DNA from: Prochlorococcus sp. AG-347-G22 | GTDB taxonomy: Bacteria; Cyanobacteriota; Cyanobacteriia; PCC-6307; Cyanobiaceae | Length of the DNA: 64,000 nt | Reading direction: 5' to 3' | Assembly: GCA_003281635.1 (NCBI GenBank) | Contig: QCBK01000003.1 | Span: 37,461 to 101,460, forward strand | In this document: positions 18,387 to 25,526 of the stretch, one piece after another | Layout: each line of letters opens with the position of its first letter | Position numbering within the stretch: position 1 is the first letter of the stretch | Program-made: the position numbers and the translations under genes | The notes under the pieces: model-generated | The model's input: the letters and a program-made list of their open reading frames with translations, nothing else | Database searches by the model: none | What the model was told of the DNA's origin: nothing

Positions 18387-18701
18387 TTATTTTTTAATTA
18401 ACTCGAAGTAACCATTTTTATTTAATAAATATTTATCAAACCAAAGGTTTAATAGATTGTCTAATCCTATTCCATTCATTTTATTTATTTGAGAAGTCTT
18501 ATAGTCTGAAAGTGCAAGCAATAAATACGGAAAAATCATATCAGAAACCTCTTTTGGCAGTTTTTCTAAAGGTACTCCATGCGCTCTATTCCATAAAATT
18601 TGCATATCCTGAGAGAACAAAGAACTCCAATAACTAAAATTACAATATAACTTCTCTGGAGGGAGTAGATTTACAGATAAAACTAGGGAAGATGAATTCA
18701 T
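18387..18701 (-). CDS. 104-residue unknown protein
   Basis: Soluble, no signal peptide. Features are PPEKLYCNFSYWSSLFSQDM, a mid-segment HGVPLEKLPKEVSDMIFPYL and a C-terminal amphipathic helix region. I recognise no family. Its upstream region (18702-18829) holds the tandem CARCACTW repeats, so it may be controlled by the ribbon-helix-helix protein encoded next door. Confidence 0.6.
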   Translation of the reverse strand: MNSSSLVLSVNLLPPEKLYCNFSYWSSLFSQDMQILWNRAHGVPLEKLPKEVSDMIFPYLLLALSDYKTSQINKMNGIGLDNLLNLWFDKYLLNKNGYFELIKK

Positions 18702-18810
18702 AGGAATAACTATTTTATGGGAAAATTTAATTTATGTTTTTGTAATGGTAATAAATAATTTTAGATACGAAAATCCCCTAATAAATTTAAATCAAATTTA
18801 GCGCACAGTA

Positions 18811-18828
18811 CAGCACTAAGCAACACTT
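18811..18828. repeat. tandem CARCACTW repeats, 10 bp apart
   Basis: CAGCACTA (18811-18818) and CAACACTT (18821-18828) are direct copies spaced exactly one helical turn. A third, weaker GCAC core lies 10 bp earlier at 18803-18806. The site sits upstream of the 104-residue gene and against the 3' end of the regulator gene. Matching copies occur at 19248-19272. Tandem phased half-sites suit ribbon-helix-helix binding. Confidence 0.5.
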
Positions 18829-18829
18829 C

Positions 18830-19228
18830 TTATTTATCATATTTTTCTGTCATTTCCTGAAATTTAAGGAATGATAAAAACTTTTTATAAGTTTTCAAGT
18901 CTAAAGCCTCGTTATTTACTTCATTTAAATGTGAAGAATTACTTGGTTTGAGAGGATTAACTAATTTAGTATTGATTGAGGGTTCTGATTTATCTAATAA
19001 GTCAGCAGAATTATCAGATAAGTTTTCTGAATGAGCGTCTGTCAGTTGAAATGATTGGGTTGCTTTACCATTATTTTTATTAAATATGCCCCTTATAGAA
19101 AGTGCTTCCTCTACCAAAATACTTATTATTTTTGAGTTACTTAAATTATTCTCGATGCTCAACTTATCAATTATTCTCATAACATCTTCTCTAGGGATAA
19201 AACCAACTCTTTTTTTCTTAGTAGGCAT
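18830..19228 (-). CDS. candidate ribbon-helix-helix DNA-binding protein
   Basis: 132 residues. The N terminus has a basic patch (PTKKKRVGFIP) followed by REDVMRIIDKLSIENNLSNS and KIISILVEEAL, which reads as strand-helix-turn-helix in the manner of CopG/Arc RHH proteins, including the SxSKII-type second helix. The middle (about residues 55-95) is Ser/Asn/Asp-rich and probably disordered, and the end is a charged helix. Fold assignment is by eye. Flanked on both sides by CARCACTW repeats, consistent with self-regulation. Confidence 0.55.
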   Translation of the reverse strand: MPTKKKRVGFIPREDVMRIIDKLSIENNLSNSKIISILVEEALSIRGIFNKNNGKATQSFQLTDAHSENLSDNSADLLDKSEPSINTKLVNPLKPSNSSHLNEVNNEALDLKTYKKFLSFLKFQEMTEKYDK

Positions 19229-19247
19229 TTATAAATTTGTTAAAGTT

Positions 19248-19272
19248 CAGCACTTGACTGTAGTAAGTGTTG
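19248..19272. repeat. inverted CARCACTT pair in divergent promoter
   Basis: CAGCACTT at 19248-19255 faces its inverted partner AAGTGTTG at 19265-19272, separated by 9 bases that themselves contain ACT/AGT. The pair lies between the regulator gene (minus, start 19228) and the small gene at 19299 (plus), so it could control both. It shares the motif with 18811-18828. Confidence 0.5.
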
Positions 19273-19298
19273 CACTATATTCATTATAAGTCAATTAA

Positions 19299-19448
19299 AT
19301 GCTAATGATTTTACCAACAACTTTACTTTTAGGAGCCCTTGGATATCTTTTCTACACCTCAAAAAAAGAACTTTCACTAGATCACCAGGACCCTAAAGAA
19401 AAAGAAAATGATGATTTGTATAAAGATTTAGAAGATCTATTTATTTAA
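19299..19448 (+). CDS. 49-residue membrane peptide, unknown
   Basis: ATG at 19299 to TAA at 19446-19448. One N-terminal helix (LMILPTTLLLGALGYLFY), then a charged tail rich in Lys, Asp and Glu ending DLYKDLEDLFI. The layout is a membrane anchor with an acidic cytosolic tail. No family recognised. Divergent from the RHH-like gene. Confidence 0.6.
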   Translation: MLMILPTTLLLGALGYLFYTSKKELSLDHQDPKEKENDDLYKDLEDLFI

Positions 19449-19541
19449 AATTATTCACTTCATAATAAAAAACTTTGTTTCTTGACTAAATATATACAAA
19501 ACCTTAAACATAATTAGAATAAAAGTAAAGATATAAAATAA

Positions 19542-19838
19542 ATGACTGTTCATCAAGATTACGAAATAAAAATCAATCTAAATGAATTGATTGAGAAGAG
19601 AATTCCATGTTGTGATTTGCTTCATCCAGATCATTGTCTAACTGAAAAACAAGTCTCTGAAATTGCGCATGATATTCGTATGGATTTAAATTTGCATGAT
19701 CTTTACAAGCAAGTGGATCAACACATTATGAATTATGTAAATGCAGCTGGTATTGATAACAAAGACCATTGGGTTGAACCACATCTTCCAGATTTGGAGA
19801 GAGATTTAAAAGAAGAAGTTGGTATAGAATTTGATTGA
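19542..19838 (+). CDS. 98-residue unknown soluble protein
   Basis: Acidic, His- and Asp-rich protein with no membrane segment: ELIEKRIPCCDLLHPDHCLT near the middle carries three Cys and two His close together, which could bind a metal. The C terminus has PHLPDLERDLKEEVGIEFD. It looks like a conserved picocyanobacterial protein but I cannot name a domain. The ATG at 19542 is the only start upstream of the conserved-looking region. Confidence 0.65.
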   Translation: MTVHQDYEIKINLNELIEKRIPCCDLLHPDHCLTEKQVSEIAHDIRMDLNLHDLYKQVDQHIMNYVNAAGIDNKDHWVEPHLPDLERDLKEEVGIEFD

Positions 19839-19861
19839 TTTATTTCCTACAAAAGAAATTA

Positions 19862-20005
19862 TTAATATATATATTTTTTTTCTAAATCATCTATTAATTT
19901 ATAAATACTTTTAGCCGATCTCTTTCTTTTTTTAAAAATACTAAAAACTATAAATCCAATCAATACTGCAAAAATAGGTGTGAAAATAATAATTTCATGA
20001 TTCAT
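19862..20005 (-). CDS. 47-residue membrane peptide, unknown
   Basis: ATG at 20005 (an in-frame ATG two codons earlier, 20011, is also possible). A single helix (IIIFTPIFAVLIGFIVFSIF) is followed by a basic patch KKRKRS and a charged helical tail. Typical N-out/C-in small membrane anchor. No family recognised. Convergent with the gene at 19542. Confidence 0.55.
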   Translation of the reverse strand: MNHEIIIFTPIFAVLIGFIVFSIFKKRKRSAKSIYKLIDDLEKKYIY

Positions 20006-20178
20006 AACCATCGAACAGAAGCATATTATTAAAATTATTAAAAATTCTGCACCAATAAAATAGGTACTTTATACAAATATCTTTCACTATAAAAAATTAA
20101 GATTTTCTCATATAAAAGTGAAAGAATTAAAATTTTTTATAAATTAAGTAGATATAAATTTTAATTCAATTAAAGATA

Positions 20179-20361
20179 ATGATTAATTATTTTGCTTTAA
20201 CAGTAACTGAGATAGGGATCAGCAAGTTAGAGTTAGCAGTTATTGGCGCGGTAATTTTAATATTTCCAGTTTTATTTGTTTATGCATCTAAAAATCTGGA
20301 TGCTAAGGGGGTTTTCCAATGGATGATGGAGAAACCCAATGATTGGATAGGTAAAAAATAA
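20179..20361 (+). CDS. 60-residue conserved-type membrane protein, unknown
   Basis: One helix (about residues 17-37: LELAVIGAVILIFPVLFVYA) then SKNLDAKGVFQWMMEKPNDW and a basic end. The Trp- and Pro-containing C-terminal segment looks constrained and I believe similar small proteins are widespread in marine picocyanobacteria, though I cannot name them. Codon use is more even than in surrounding non-coding sequence, supporting a real gene. Confidence 0.7.
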   Translation: MINYFALTVTEIGISKLELAVIGAVILIFPVLFVYASKNLDAKGVFQWMMEKPNDWIGKK

Positions 20362-20383
20362 TACTTTAACAATTTACATTTTT

Positions 20384-20725
20384 CTAGTTGAATTTTAAAT
20401 TTTCTAATTTGCTAATAGCAAAATCATAAACTTGGCAATTATTTTCTAAATCATTAACTATTGAATTTTTTAATAGAGAATAATCTATAAACTTATTGAG
20501 TTTATTATTTTTAAATTCCTTATTAGTCTCTCCAATAGCAAATGCCAACGCTCCATCATAAGAAATCCCGAATTTGGTAGTATTGCAATAAGTCTTAGTG
20601 AACTTATTAGAAATCTTTTTAGTATACTTTTCAAGAGTTTTAGAGGAAGTATCTAATGAGTAAACTGGACTATTAAATAGAAGAAGCAAAGTTAAAATGA
20701 ATATCGTAAATATTCTTTTAATCAT
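20384..20725 (-). CDS. small exported protein, unknown
   Basis: 113 residues with a Sec-type signal (KRIFTIFILTLLLLFNSPVYS, cleavage near residue 23). The mature part has two cysteines (KTYCNTTKF and NNCQVYDF) about 50 residues apart and the segment GISYDGALAFAIGETNKEF. No domain recognised. Convergent with the small membrane protein gene at 20179. Confidence 0.6.
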   Translation of the reverse strand: MIKRIFTIFILTLLLLFNSPVYSLDTSSKTLEKYTKKISNKFTKTYCNTTKFGISYDGALAFAIGETNKEFKNNKLNKFIDYSLLKNSIVNDLENNCQVYDFAISKLENLKFN

Positions 20726-20830
20726 AATATTTCATAAATTGCAGGATTAATATAGTTTAGAATTTAACTTTGCGGAGTAAGTTTTATTAAAAATATAGAA
20801 ATTAAAAAATTGTTGAAAATAACAGCTATT

Positions 20831-20926
20831 TCATATTTTTGAAGATAAAAAATCTCTAAATGAGTATTTTAAAGTTTGAATTTTTTTTGGTAGTTTTTTT
20901 AAAAAACGCCGAAATGCTTTTGGCAT
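20831..20926 (-). CDS. 31-residue strongly basic peptide, possible small gene
   Basis: ATG at 20926, TGA at 20831. The peptide MPKAFRRFLKKLPKKIQTLK followed by YSFRDFLSSKI has ten Lys/Arg and a single Asp, with hydrophobic residues spaced as an amphipathic helix. It sits in an otherwise empty 340-base interval. A 22-codon plus-strand frame overlaps it but is less convincing. Could be a nucleic-acid or membrane-surface binding peptide; existence needs transcript or homologue support. Confidence 0.4.
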   Translation of the reverse strand: MPKAFRRFLKKLPKKIQTLKYSFRDFLSSKI

Positions 20927-21091
20927 AATAAAAATCCCTATCAATAATTAATAGATAACAAATAATACTTGGTTATTCAATAAATAATTATCCAAAAATA
21001 AGTAAATTAATTATTAAATAAATGAATTGAGCTATGGAAATGTATTTGAACATGAATTATTGTTTAATTGAGTATTAAATACAAATTAAAT

Positions 21092-21286
21092 ATGACATTA
21101 CCAGAACTTATATACGCTCCTACAGATGGGGGAACAATACATAGATATGAGATTAGTGGTGGCAAGAGAAAATTCTTAAGATTTATAGGTTGTTACTTAG
21201 GACAGTGCAATTTCCACAAAAATATTGATGATGCTATTGATTACATAAAAAATTTGAAAGAATCGCAAAAGATACAAAAAACATGA
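21092..21286 (+). CDS. 64-residue unknown protein
   Basis: From the ATG at 21092 (a TTG at 21068 would add eight residues). Sequence TLPELIYAPTDGGTIHRYEI then GGKRKFLRFIGCYLGQCNFH suggests a small beta-rich fold with two Cys, followed by a C-terminal helix. Soluble. No family recognised; one of a run of small genes. Confidence 0.55.
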   Translation: MTLPELIYAPTDGGTIHRYEISGGKRKFLRFIGCYLGQCNFHKNIDDAIDYIKNLKESQKIQKT

Positions 21287-21443
21287 AATAAAGATACATA
21301 AATACGACAGGGAATCAATATTTTTCAATAACTACATAATTATTGCTACAAATAATAGAGAATTTTCTTTTTATAAGAAATTGATTATTTACTTGGGTTA
21401 TAGTTCCGAAAGATAAACAGTCAATTAAAAAAGAAATTAATTT

Positions 21444-22766
21444 ATGGAAAACAGACAAATTAATTTTTTTAAATCAAAAGACTTTAATACCGTTCTTAAG
21501 CCATTTAAAAAAGGAACGGTAGTAAAAATTGACTCGTTAGATATTAGAGAAAATCAAAATGAATTAAAAATAGGTTTATTTGGTTGGTATGCAATTTGTC
21601 CTTCAAAAGAACTAAAAAAAAATAAGCTGAATTATTTTTCACTCTATAATGAGCCTCTTGTTCTTTATAGAGATGAGAATGAAAACGTTAGATGCATTAA
21701 AAATATTTGTCCACATAGGGGAGCCTCTTTTTTGGGAGGAACACTATCAGATGGAGTTATAACCTGTCCATATCATGGAGCTAAATTCTCATCTGGTGGA
21801 AGTTGCCAAAATCTCGATAGAATAACATGTAGCCACATAGTTGATAATAACTACGATAATTACGCCAAAAGAATTCACTTATCTCAATACAAAGCTCTAG
21901 AAAAGAATGGATATATTTTTGTGCATTACTCTAAAAAATCCGACACTGATTTAAACAATATTAGTGAAGATTCACCAATAATTAACTACGATTTAACTGA
22001 TAATGGTTTTTCAGAAAAGGATTATGTATTTGAAGAAGCATTAGTCGACTTTAAATGTGATTGGTCAAGGATAATTGAAAATCACTTAGATATCCTTCAT
22101 CTATTTTGGGTTCATGGCGATACAATCCCTGATAAAGATGTTAATAAAAATGTACTAGTTAGTTTCAACCAGAAAATTAATATTACACCTAAATATATTG
22201 AAAGTATTTATTATTCCAAGAACAACCCTAAAAATGAATTTATCAGGATAAAATATATCCCACCTGGACGGATATTAATTTATAAAGGCGATCCTTCTGA
22301 AGCTAGATATTTACAAGTTTTAGATCATATTCCACTAGGAAATAACAAAGCAAGAGTAATAGTTAGGCACTATAGGAAATTTCTACAAAATAAACTACTT
22401 AACAACCTTCTATTATTTAAAGAGAATCAAAGAAAGATTTTTTATAAGATATTTGATGAGGATTATATGATTTTAAAAACGCAAACATATAATCACAATA
22501 TGGGATATGTAAGTAAAGATGAAATAAAATTATTGGGAGAAGATAGAATAATAAATTACTTTTGGAAATGGTATAAGAAGTCTGAAGATAGAGATGAACC
22601 TTGGAGAAATATTAATAATACTCAAAATTTCAATGTATACGACAAATTTATAATGAAATATCCACCTGAGGTAAAGAAATTAGAAATCATAAATAATATA
22701 AATATCATAAGAAAAACATTTATACGATTTGCTGCTCCGCTTATATTTTTTATGTTAATAATATAA
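21444..22766 (+). CDS. Rieske non-heme iron oxygenase, PaO/Tic55-like
   Basis: 440 residues. Rieske [2Fe-2S] ligands are C89-x-H91 and C108-x2-H111; the mononuclear iron site is the ENHLDILHLFWVH segment with D216, H219 and H224. This arrangement and the hydrophobic C terminus (TFIRFAAPLIFFMLII) match the chlorophyll-catabolic/translocon group (pheophorbide a oxygenase, Tic55, Ptc52), membrane-bound enzymes acting on tetrapyrroles or lipophilic substrates. The substrate is unknown here. A single TAA separates it, in the same frame, from a 33-residue one-helix peptide, and an ABC ATPase follows. Confidence 0.85.
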   Translation: MENRQINFFKSKDFNTVLKPFKKGTVVKIDSLDIRENQNELKIGLFGWYAICPSKELKKNKLNYFSLYNEPLVLYRDENENVRCIKNICPHRGASFLGGTLSDGVITCPYHGAKFSSGGSCQNLDRITCSHIVDNNYDNYAKRIHLSQYKALEKNGYIFVHYSKKSDTDLNNISEDSPIINYDLTDNGFSEKDYVFEEALVDFKCDWSRIIENHLDILHLFWVHGDTIPDKDVNKNVLVSFNQKINITPKYIESIYYSKNNPKNEFIRIKYIPPGRILIYKGDPSEARYLQVLDHIPLGNNKARVIVRHYRKFLQNKLLNNLLLFKENQRKIFYKIFDEDYMILKTQTYNHNMGYVSKDEIKLLGEDRIINYFWKWYKKSEDRDEPWRNINNTQNFNVYDKFIMKYPPEVKKLEIINNINIIRKTFIRFAAPLIFFMLII

Positions 22767-22769
22767 TTT

Positions 22770-22871
22770 ATGAAAAAAGTAAATAGACCTTCATGGTTGA
22801 ATTGGCTTTATCTTTTTATATTTATTTTAAGCTCAATTCAATTAATTATATTTTGGAGCAATAAGTTCTAG
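22770..22871 (+). CDS. 33-residue one-helix peptide, in frame with the upstream oxygenase
   Basis: ATG at 22770, TAG at 22869-22871, whose last base is the first base of the next gene's GTG. The sequence is a basic start (KKVNRP) and one Trp/Phe/Leu-rich helix. It lies one stop codon plus one codon (TAATTT) after the oxygenase in the same reading frame. It may be an independent small subunit or the detached second transmembrane helix of the oxygenase tail. Confidence 0.6.
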   Translation: MKKVNRPSWLNWLYLFIFILSSIQLIIFWSNKF

Positions 22872-23659
22872 TGGTTAATAACTTTTGGTTTGAGGCAAAA
22901 AATATAAATTGTTTTAAAAATGGCTTTAGAGTAATTAAAGATTTAAATTTAAAGATAGCGTATTCAGAGAATGTAATATTAATTGGACCAAATGGCTCAG
23001 GTAAATCATCTTTAATAGAAGTAATTAATAGAAACATATATCCTGTAATAGCTAATGAATCTAAATTAAAAATATTTGGCAAAGAACTTATAAATTTATG
23101 GGAACTAAGAAAAAGAATAAGTACCGTAAATAATGATATAAAAAATAGGATAAATCCAAAACTGCAAGTTTTTGATTTAATTTTAAGTGGACTATATGGA
23201 AGGTATTGTTACGTACAAAATAAATCTGAAAGAGACTCTTATAAGGTTGAAAAAATAATGAAGAAAATGAATATTTCTTATTTATCTAAAAAATATTTTT
23301 CCTATTTATCAGATGGAGAAAAAAAAATTTCTCTTATTGCTAGGGCGTTAATAAAAAAACCAGATATCTTGATCCTAGATGAGCCAATTGCAAATTTAGA
23401 TTATAAATCAAAGTTTTTTGTAGTTGATAAAATTAATGAATTATCAAAATTAAATACCAGCATTTTTTGCGTTACTCATGATATCTCTATGATTACAAGA
23501 ATATATGATCGCGTCCTAATGCTAAAAGATGGCAAGATAATCGCTGATGGTCAACAAAATAAGGTTATAAATGGTGAGAATCTTAATAAGTTATACGGCA
23601 TTGATGTAGAGGTGGCTAAAAATAATGGACTTTGGAATATAAACAGATTATCTAAATAA
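22871..23659 (+). CDS. ABC transporter ATP-binding protein, FecE/ModF-like
   Basis: 262 residues from GTG 22871. Walker A is GPNGSGKSS, the signature is the variant YLSDGEKKIS, Walker B ILILDEPIANLD and the switch CVTHD. The first residues (NNFWFEAKNINCFKNGFRVI) are the usual A-loop strand. No permease gene is adjacent, so the partner is unknown. Start overlaps the stop of the 33-residue peptide by one base, so the three genes from 21444 probably form an operon. The alternative is a soluble, non-transport ABC protein. Confidence 0.8.
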   Translation: MVNNFWFEAKNINCFKNGFRVIKDLNLKIAYSENVILIGPNGSGKSSLIEVINRNIYPVIANESKLKIFGKELINLWELRKRISTVNNDIKNRINPKLQVFDLILSGLYGRYCYVQNKSERDSYKVEKIMKKMNISYLSKKYFSYLSDGEKKISLIARALIKKPDILILDEPIANLDYKSKFFVVDKINELSKLNTSIFCVTHDISMITRIYDRVLMLKDGKIIADGQQNKVINGENLNKLYGIDVEVAKNNGLWNINRLSK

Positions 23660-23840
23660 TAATTATAAAAATAGCTATGGCAATAACAATAAATACAATC
23701 TTTTTGCCTTTTAAAAATGAAGAGGATTTATTTTTAAATGAAGAAGATCCACATTTAGAGCAGACAATTTTTCCTCCTAAAGAACGATCTGAGACAAACG
23801 AAGAACTTCCACAATTAAAACAAACTCTATTTACGCTCAT
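23652..23840 (-). CDS. tail-anchored zinc-ribbon protein
   Basis: 62 residues with two CxxC knuckles, CFNC and CSKC, 20 residues apart, each followed by GSSSF, giving a symmetrical zinc ribbon. The C terminus is a single helix of Ile/Val/Ala ending the protein, so the ribbon would be displayed from the membrane. Convergent overlap of 8 bases with the ABC gene. Its start region faces the Fur-like sites at 23918 and 23963. Confidence 0.65.
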   Translation of the reverse strand: MSVNRVCFNCGSSSFVSDRSLGGKIVCSKCGSSSFKNKSSSFLKGKKIVFIVIAIAIFIIII

Positions 23841-23917
23841 CTAAAACAAAATTTTTATCAATTCTATCTGAATTATATTGCTAAATACTATGTAAAGAAT
23901 AACTTCAGAATCAAAAT

Positions 23918-23936
23918 GATAATGAGAATCTATTGC
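23918..23936. promoter_or_regulatory. Fur-box-like site (weaker)
   Basis: The 19-mer starting GATAATGAGAATC matches the classical Fur consensus (GATAATGATAATCATTATC) at 14 of 19 positions by my count, mainly in the left half. It is 45 bp upstream (centre to centre) of a better copy and lies between the zinc-ribbon gene and the Crp-family gene. Confidence 0.5.
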
Positions 23937-23962
23937 AATAAGTGAATTTATAGTGCATAATT

Positions 23963-23981
23963 GATAATAATTCTCATTATC
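23963..23981. promoter_or_regulatory. Fur box upstream of the Crp-family gene
   Basis: GATAATAATTCTCATTATC matches the classical Fur consensus at 16 of 19 positions and is nearly palindromic. It ends 12 bases before the chosen ATG (23994), where bound Fur would block transcription when iron is plentiful. The open reading frame extends through it from a TTG, which I take to be coincidence. Confidence 0.7.
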
Positions 23982-23993
23982 ATATTTAAATTA

Positions 23994-24581
23994 ATGAATT
24001 TCCATAGTTATGGAGAATCTCCGTCAAAATTAGTAAGGATAATAACTGGACAATCCGTATTAATAGATCCTTCATCAAGACCAAAGGGTACTTGCCTAGA
24101 AGTAGAGAGTGGAATTGCAAGAGTTTATTGTCCTTGTGAAGAAACTGAAGGAATGACACTCGCATTTTTACAATCAGGAGATCAATTAAGGACAGACCTT
24201 TTATGTAGCGAAGGGGTCTGCGTTGAAGCACTAACAGATTTGGCATTTCACAGCAATGTAAATATTGATGAGAATATGGGTTTCGATGCAGTAAATGAAT
24301 GGACTTTGCAACTCCTTAGGATTAGACACTTAGGAAATGCAGAACAGCGATTACAAGCCTTGTTTTCAATACTAGTAAATCGTCTAGGTAGAAGATGTGG
24401 CCAATGGTGTGAGTTACCTTTTAGGTTAACTCACGAAAGGATTGGCGAATTAATCGGTTCTACACGAGTAACATCAACAAGATTAATTTCTAAATTAAGA
24501 TCATCCGAGTTATTAATAGCTCCTATAGGGACCCAAACAGTCAGTGTTGCCCCTTCTTTTATTGAAACATCACCGCTATAA
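23994..24581 (+). CDS. Crp/Fnr-family transcriptional regulator, likely iron-responsive
   Basis: 195 residues from ATG 23994. The N-terminal part is a cyclic-nucleotide-binding-like beta barrel (LEVESGIARVYCPCEETEGM, FLQSGDQLRTDLL) and the C-terminal part a winged helix: LTHERIGELIGSTRVTSTRL is the recognition-helix region. The Cys-rich stretch (CPCEETEG, LLCSEGVC) could sense redox or metal but is not a known cluster motif. A TTG start at 23961 would translate the Fur box and is rejected. Neighbours (ferritin, FutC-like) suggest a role in the iron response. Confidence 0.82.
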   Translation: MNFHSYGESPSKLVRIITGQSVLIDPSSRPKGTCLEVESGIARVYCPCEETEGMTLAFLQSGDQLRTDLLCSEGVCVEALTDLAFHSNVNIDENMGFDAVNEWTLQLLRIRHLGNAEQRLQALFSILVNRLGRRCGQWCELPFRLTHERIGELIGSTRVTSTRLISKLRSSELLIAPIGTQTVSVAPSFIETSPL

Positions 24582-24585
24582 AAAC

Positions 24586-24873
24586 ATGAGGGAATCACAA
24601 TCACTTACAAACAACTTGTTAATAGAAGTTGATGTTTTATTGAATAGACTCAGAAATATCAAACAATCCTATAAAACTACAGAAAATAAAGCATTGAAGG
24701 GAAGACTATTTGCTGAAAACAAAAATATTTTTAAAAGAGTTAATGAGATTCATAAAATAGCTGAACTCTTAAATAAAAATAATGAGAAAATTAACTTTTC
24801 TAATTTACTTTTTGAAATAACCAAAAGGACATTGAATGAAAATAAATTTGAAAGTAATTTATTTTTTCATTAA
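24586..24873 (+). CDS. 95-residue helical protein, unknown
   Basis: Starts at ATG 24586, four bases after the Crp-family stop, so likely in the same transcript. Composition is helical and charged, with heptad-like leucines (IEVDVLLNRLRNIKQSY, RVNEIHKIAELLNK), suggesting a coiled coil. No membrane segment. Convergent with ferritin, overlapping by 15 bases. No family recognised. Confidence 0.6.
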   Translation: MRESQSLTNNLLIEVDVLLNRLRNIKQSYKTTENKALKGRLFAENKNIFKRVNEIHKIAELLNKNNEKINFSNLLFEITKRTLNENKFESNLFFH

Positions 24874-25419
24874 ATCACTATCTATTAGTAATATTGCCGA
24901 CGGTTGATTAGAAGCAAACTTTACCTTGCCAAGTATGTTCGCAAATTCATCTTCTGATTGTGTTTGCGCCTCTATAATAGGATCTAAAAATACGTTAGTT
25001 CTTGTATCTGAAATTCTTTCTGATATTGAATAAAGTTGTTGTAGAGATGCAGTTAAATCAGCCTCCATGTTAAAAGAATAAGAAATCAGCTCCTCTATAG
25101 AATCCCATGTTTGAACGGGTGAAGGGATTACATCTAATTTTACGCTTTGTCCTCTTGCGATTAAGTAATCTGCAAATTTCTGAGCATGTTCCATTTCGCC
25201 TTTTGATTCACTTAGAAAATGAGAGGCAAATCCATTTAAATCACGTTCTTGAAACCATAGATACATAGAAAAATATTGAACATTGGCATATCTTTCCATT
25301 GTTAGATGTTCAAAAATATTATCCAATAGACTATTATCTATCGGTTGAGCAACAGCTCTTCCAGATGGACCAAAATTAATTAATTTCTTTGTTTTTAAAT
25401 TATTTTCATTCATATTCAA
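24859..25419 (-). CDS. ferritin (iron storage)
   Basis: 186 residues of the bacterial non-heme ferritin type. The ferroxidase ligands fit: E42 in MERYANVQYF, E75 and H78 in GEMEHAQ, with further acids in FNMEADLT and TQSEDEF. The protein forms a 24-subunit shell that oxidises and stores iron in the cytosol. A Fur-like site (25498-25516) lies about 80 bases upstream. The N terminus carries about 20 extra residues before the first helix. Confidence 0.92.
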   Translation of the reverse strand: MNMNENNLKTKKLINFGPSGRAVAQPIDNSLLDNIFEHLTMERYANVQYFSMYLWFQERDLNGFASHFLSESKGEMEHAQKFADYLIARGQSVKLDVIPSPVQTWDSIEELISYSFNMEADLTASLQQLYSISERISDTRTNVFLDPIIEAQTQSEDEFANILGKVKFASNQPSAILLIDSDLMKK

Positions 25420-25497
25420 CTGAGTATCTAAATAAATAATACAACATTTTGTATAAATTAGTAATTAATAAATCCTTTAAATTAAATTAAATAATAT

Positions 25498-25516
25498 GAT
25501 AATGAAAATCACTCGC
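25498..25516. promoter_or_regulatory. Fur-box-like site between ferritin and a small peptide gene
   Basis: GATAATGAAAATCACTCGC matches the classical Fur consensus at 15 of 19 positions, the left half almost perfectly. It lies 11 bases before the plus-strand ATG at 25527 and about 80 bases upstream of the ferritin start on the other strand. Confidence 0.5.
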
Positions 25517-25526
25517 AATACTATAA

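Noticed and set aside
20860..20928. 22-codon plus-strand frame (MSILKFEFFLVV...)
   Set aside because: Opposite the better basic peptide frame; too short and hydrophobic by virtue of T-runs.
23961..23993. Longer N terminus for the Crp-family protein (TTG start)
   Set aside because: Those eleven codons are the Fur-box sequence itself and encode only Ile/Leu-rich residues.
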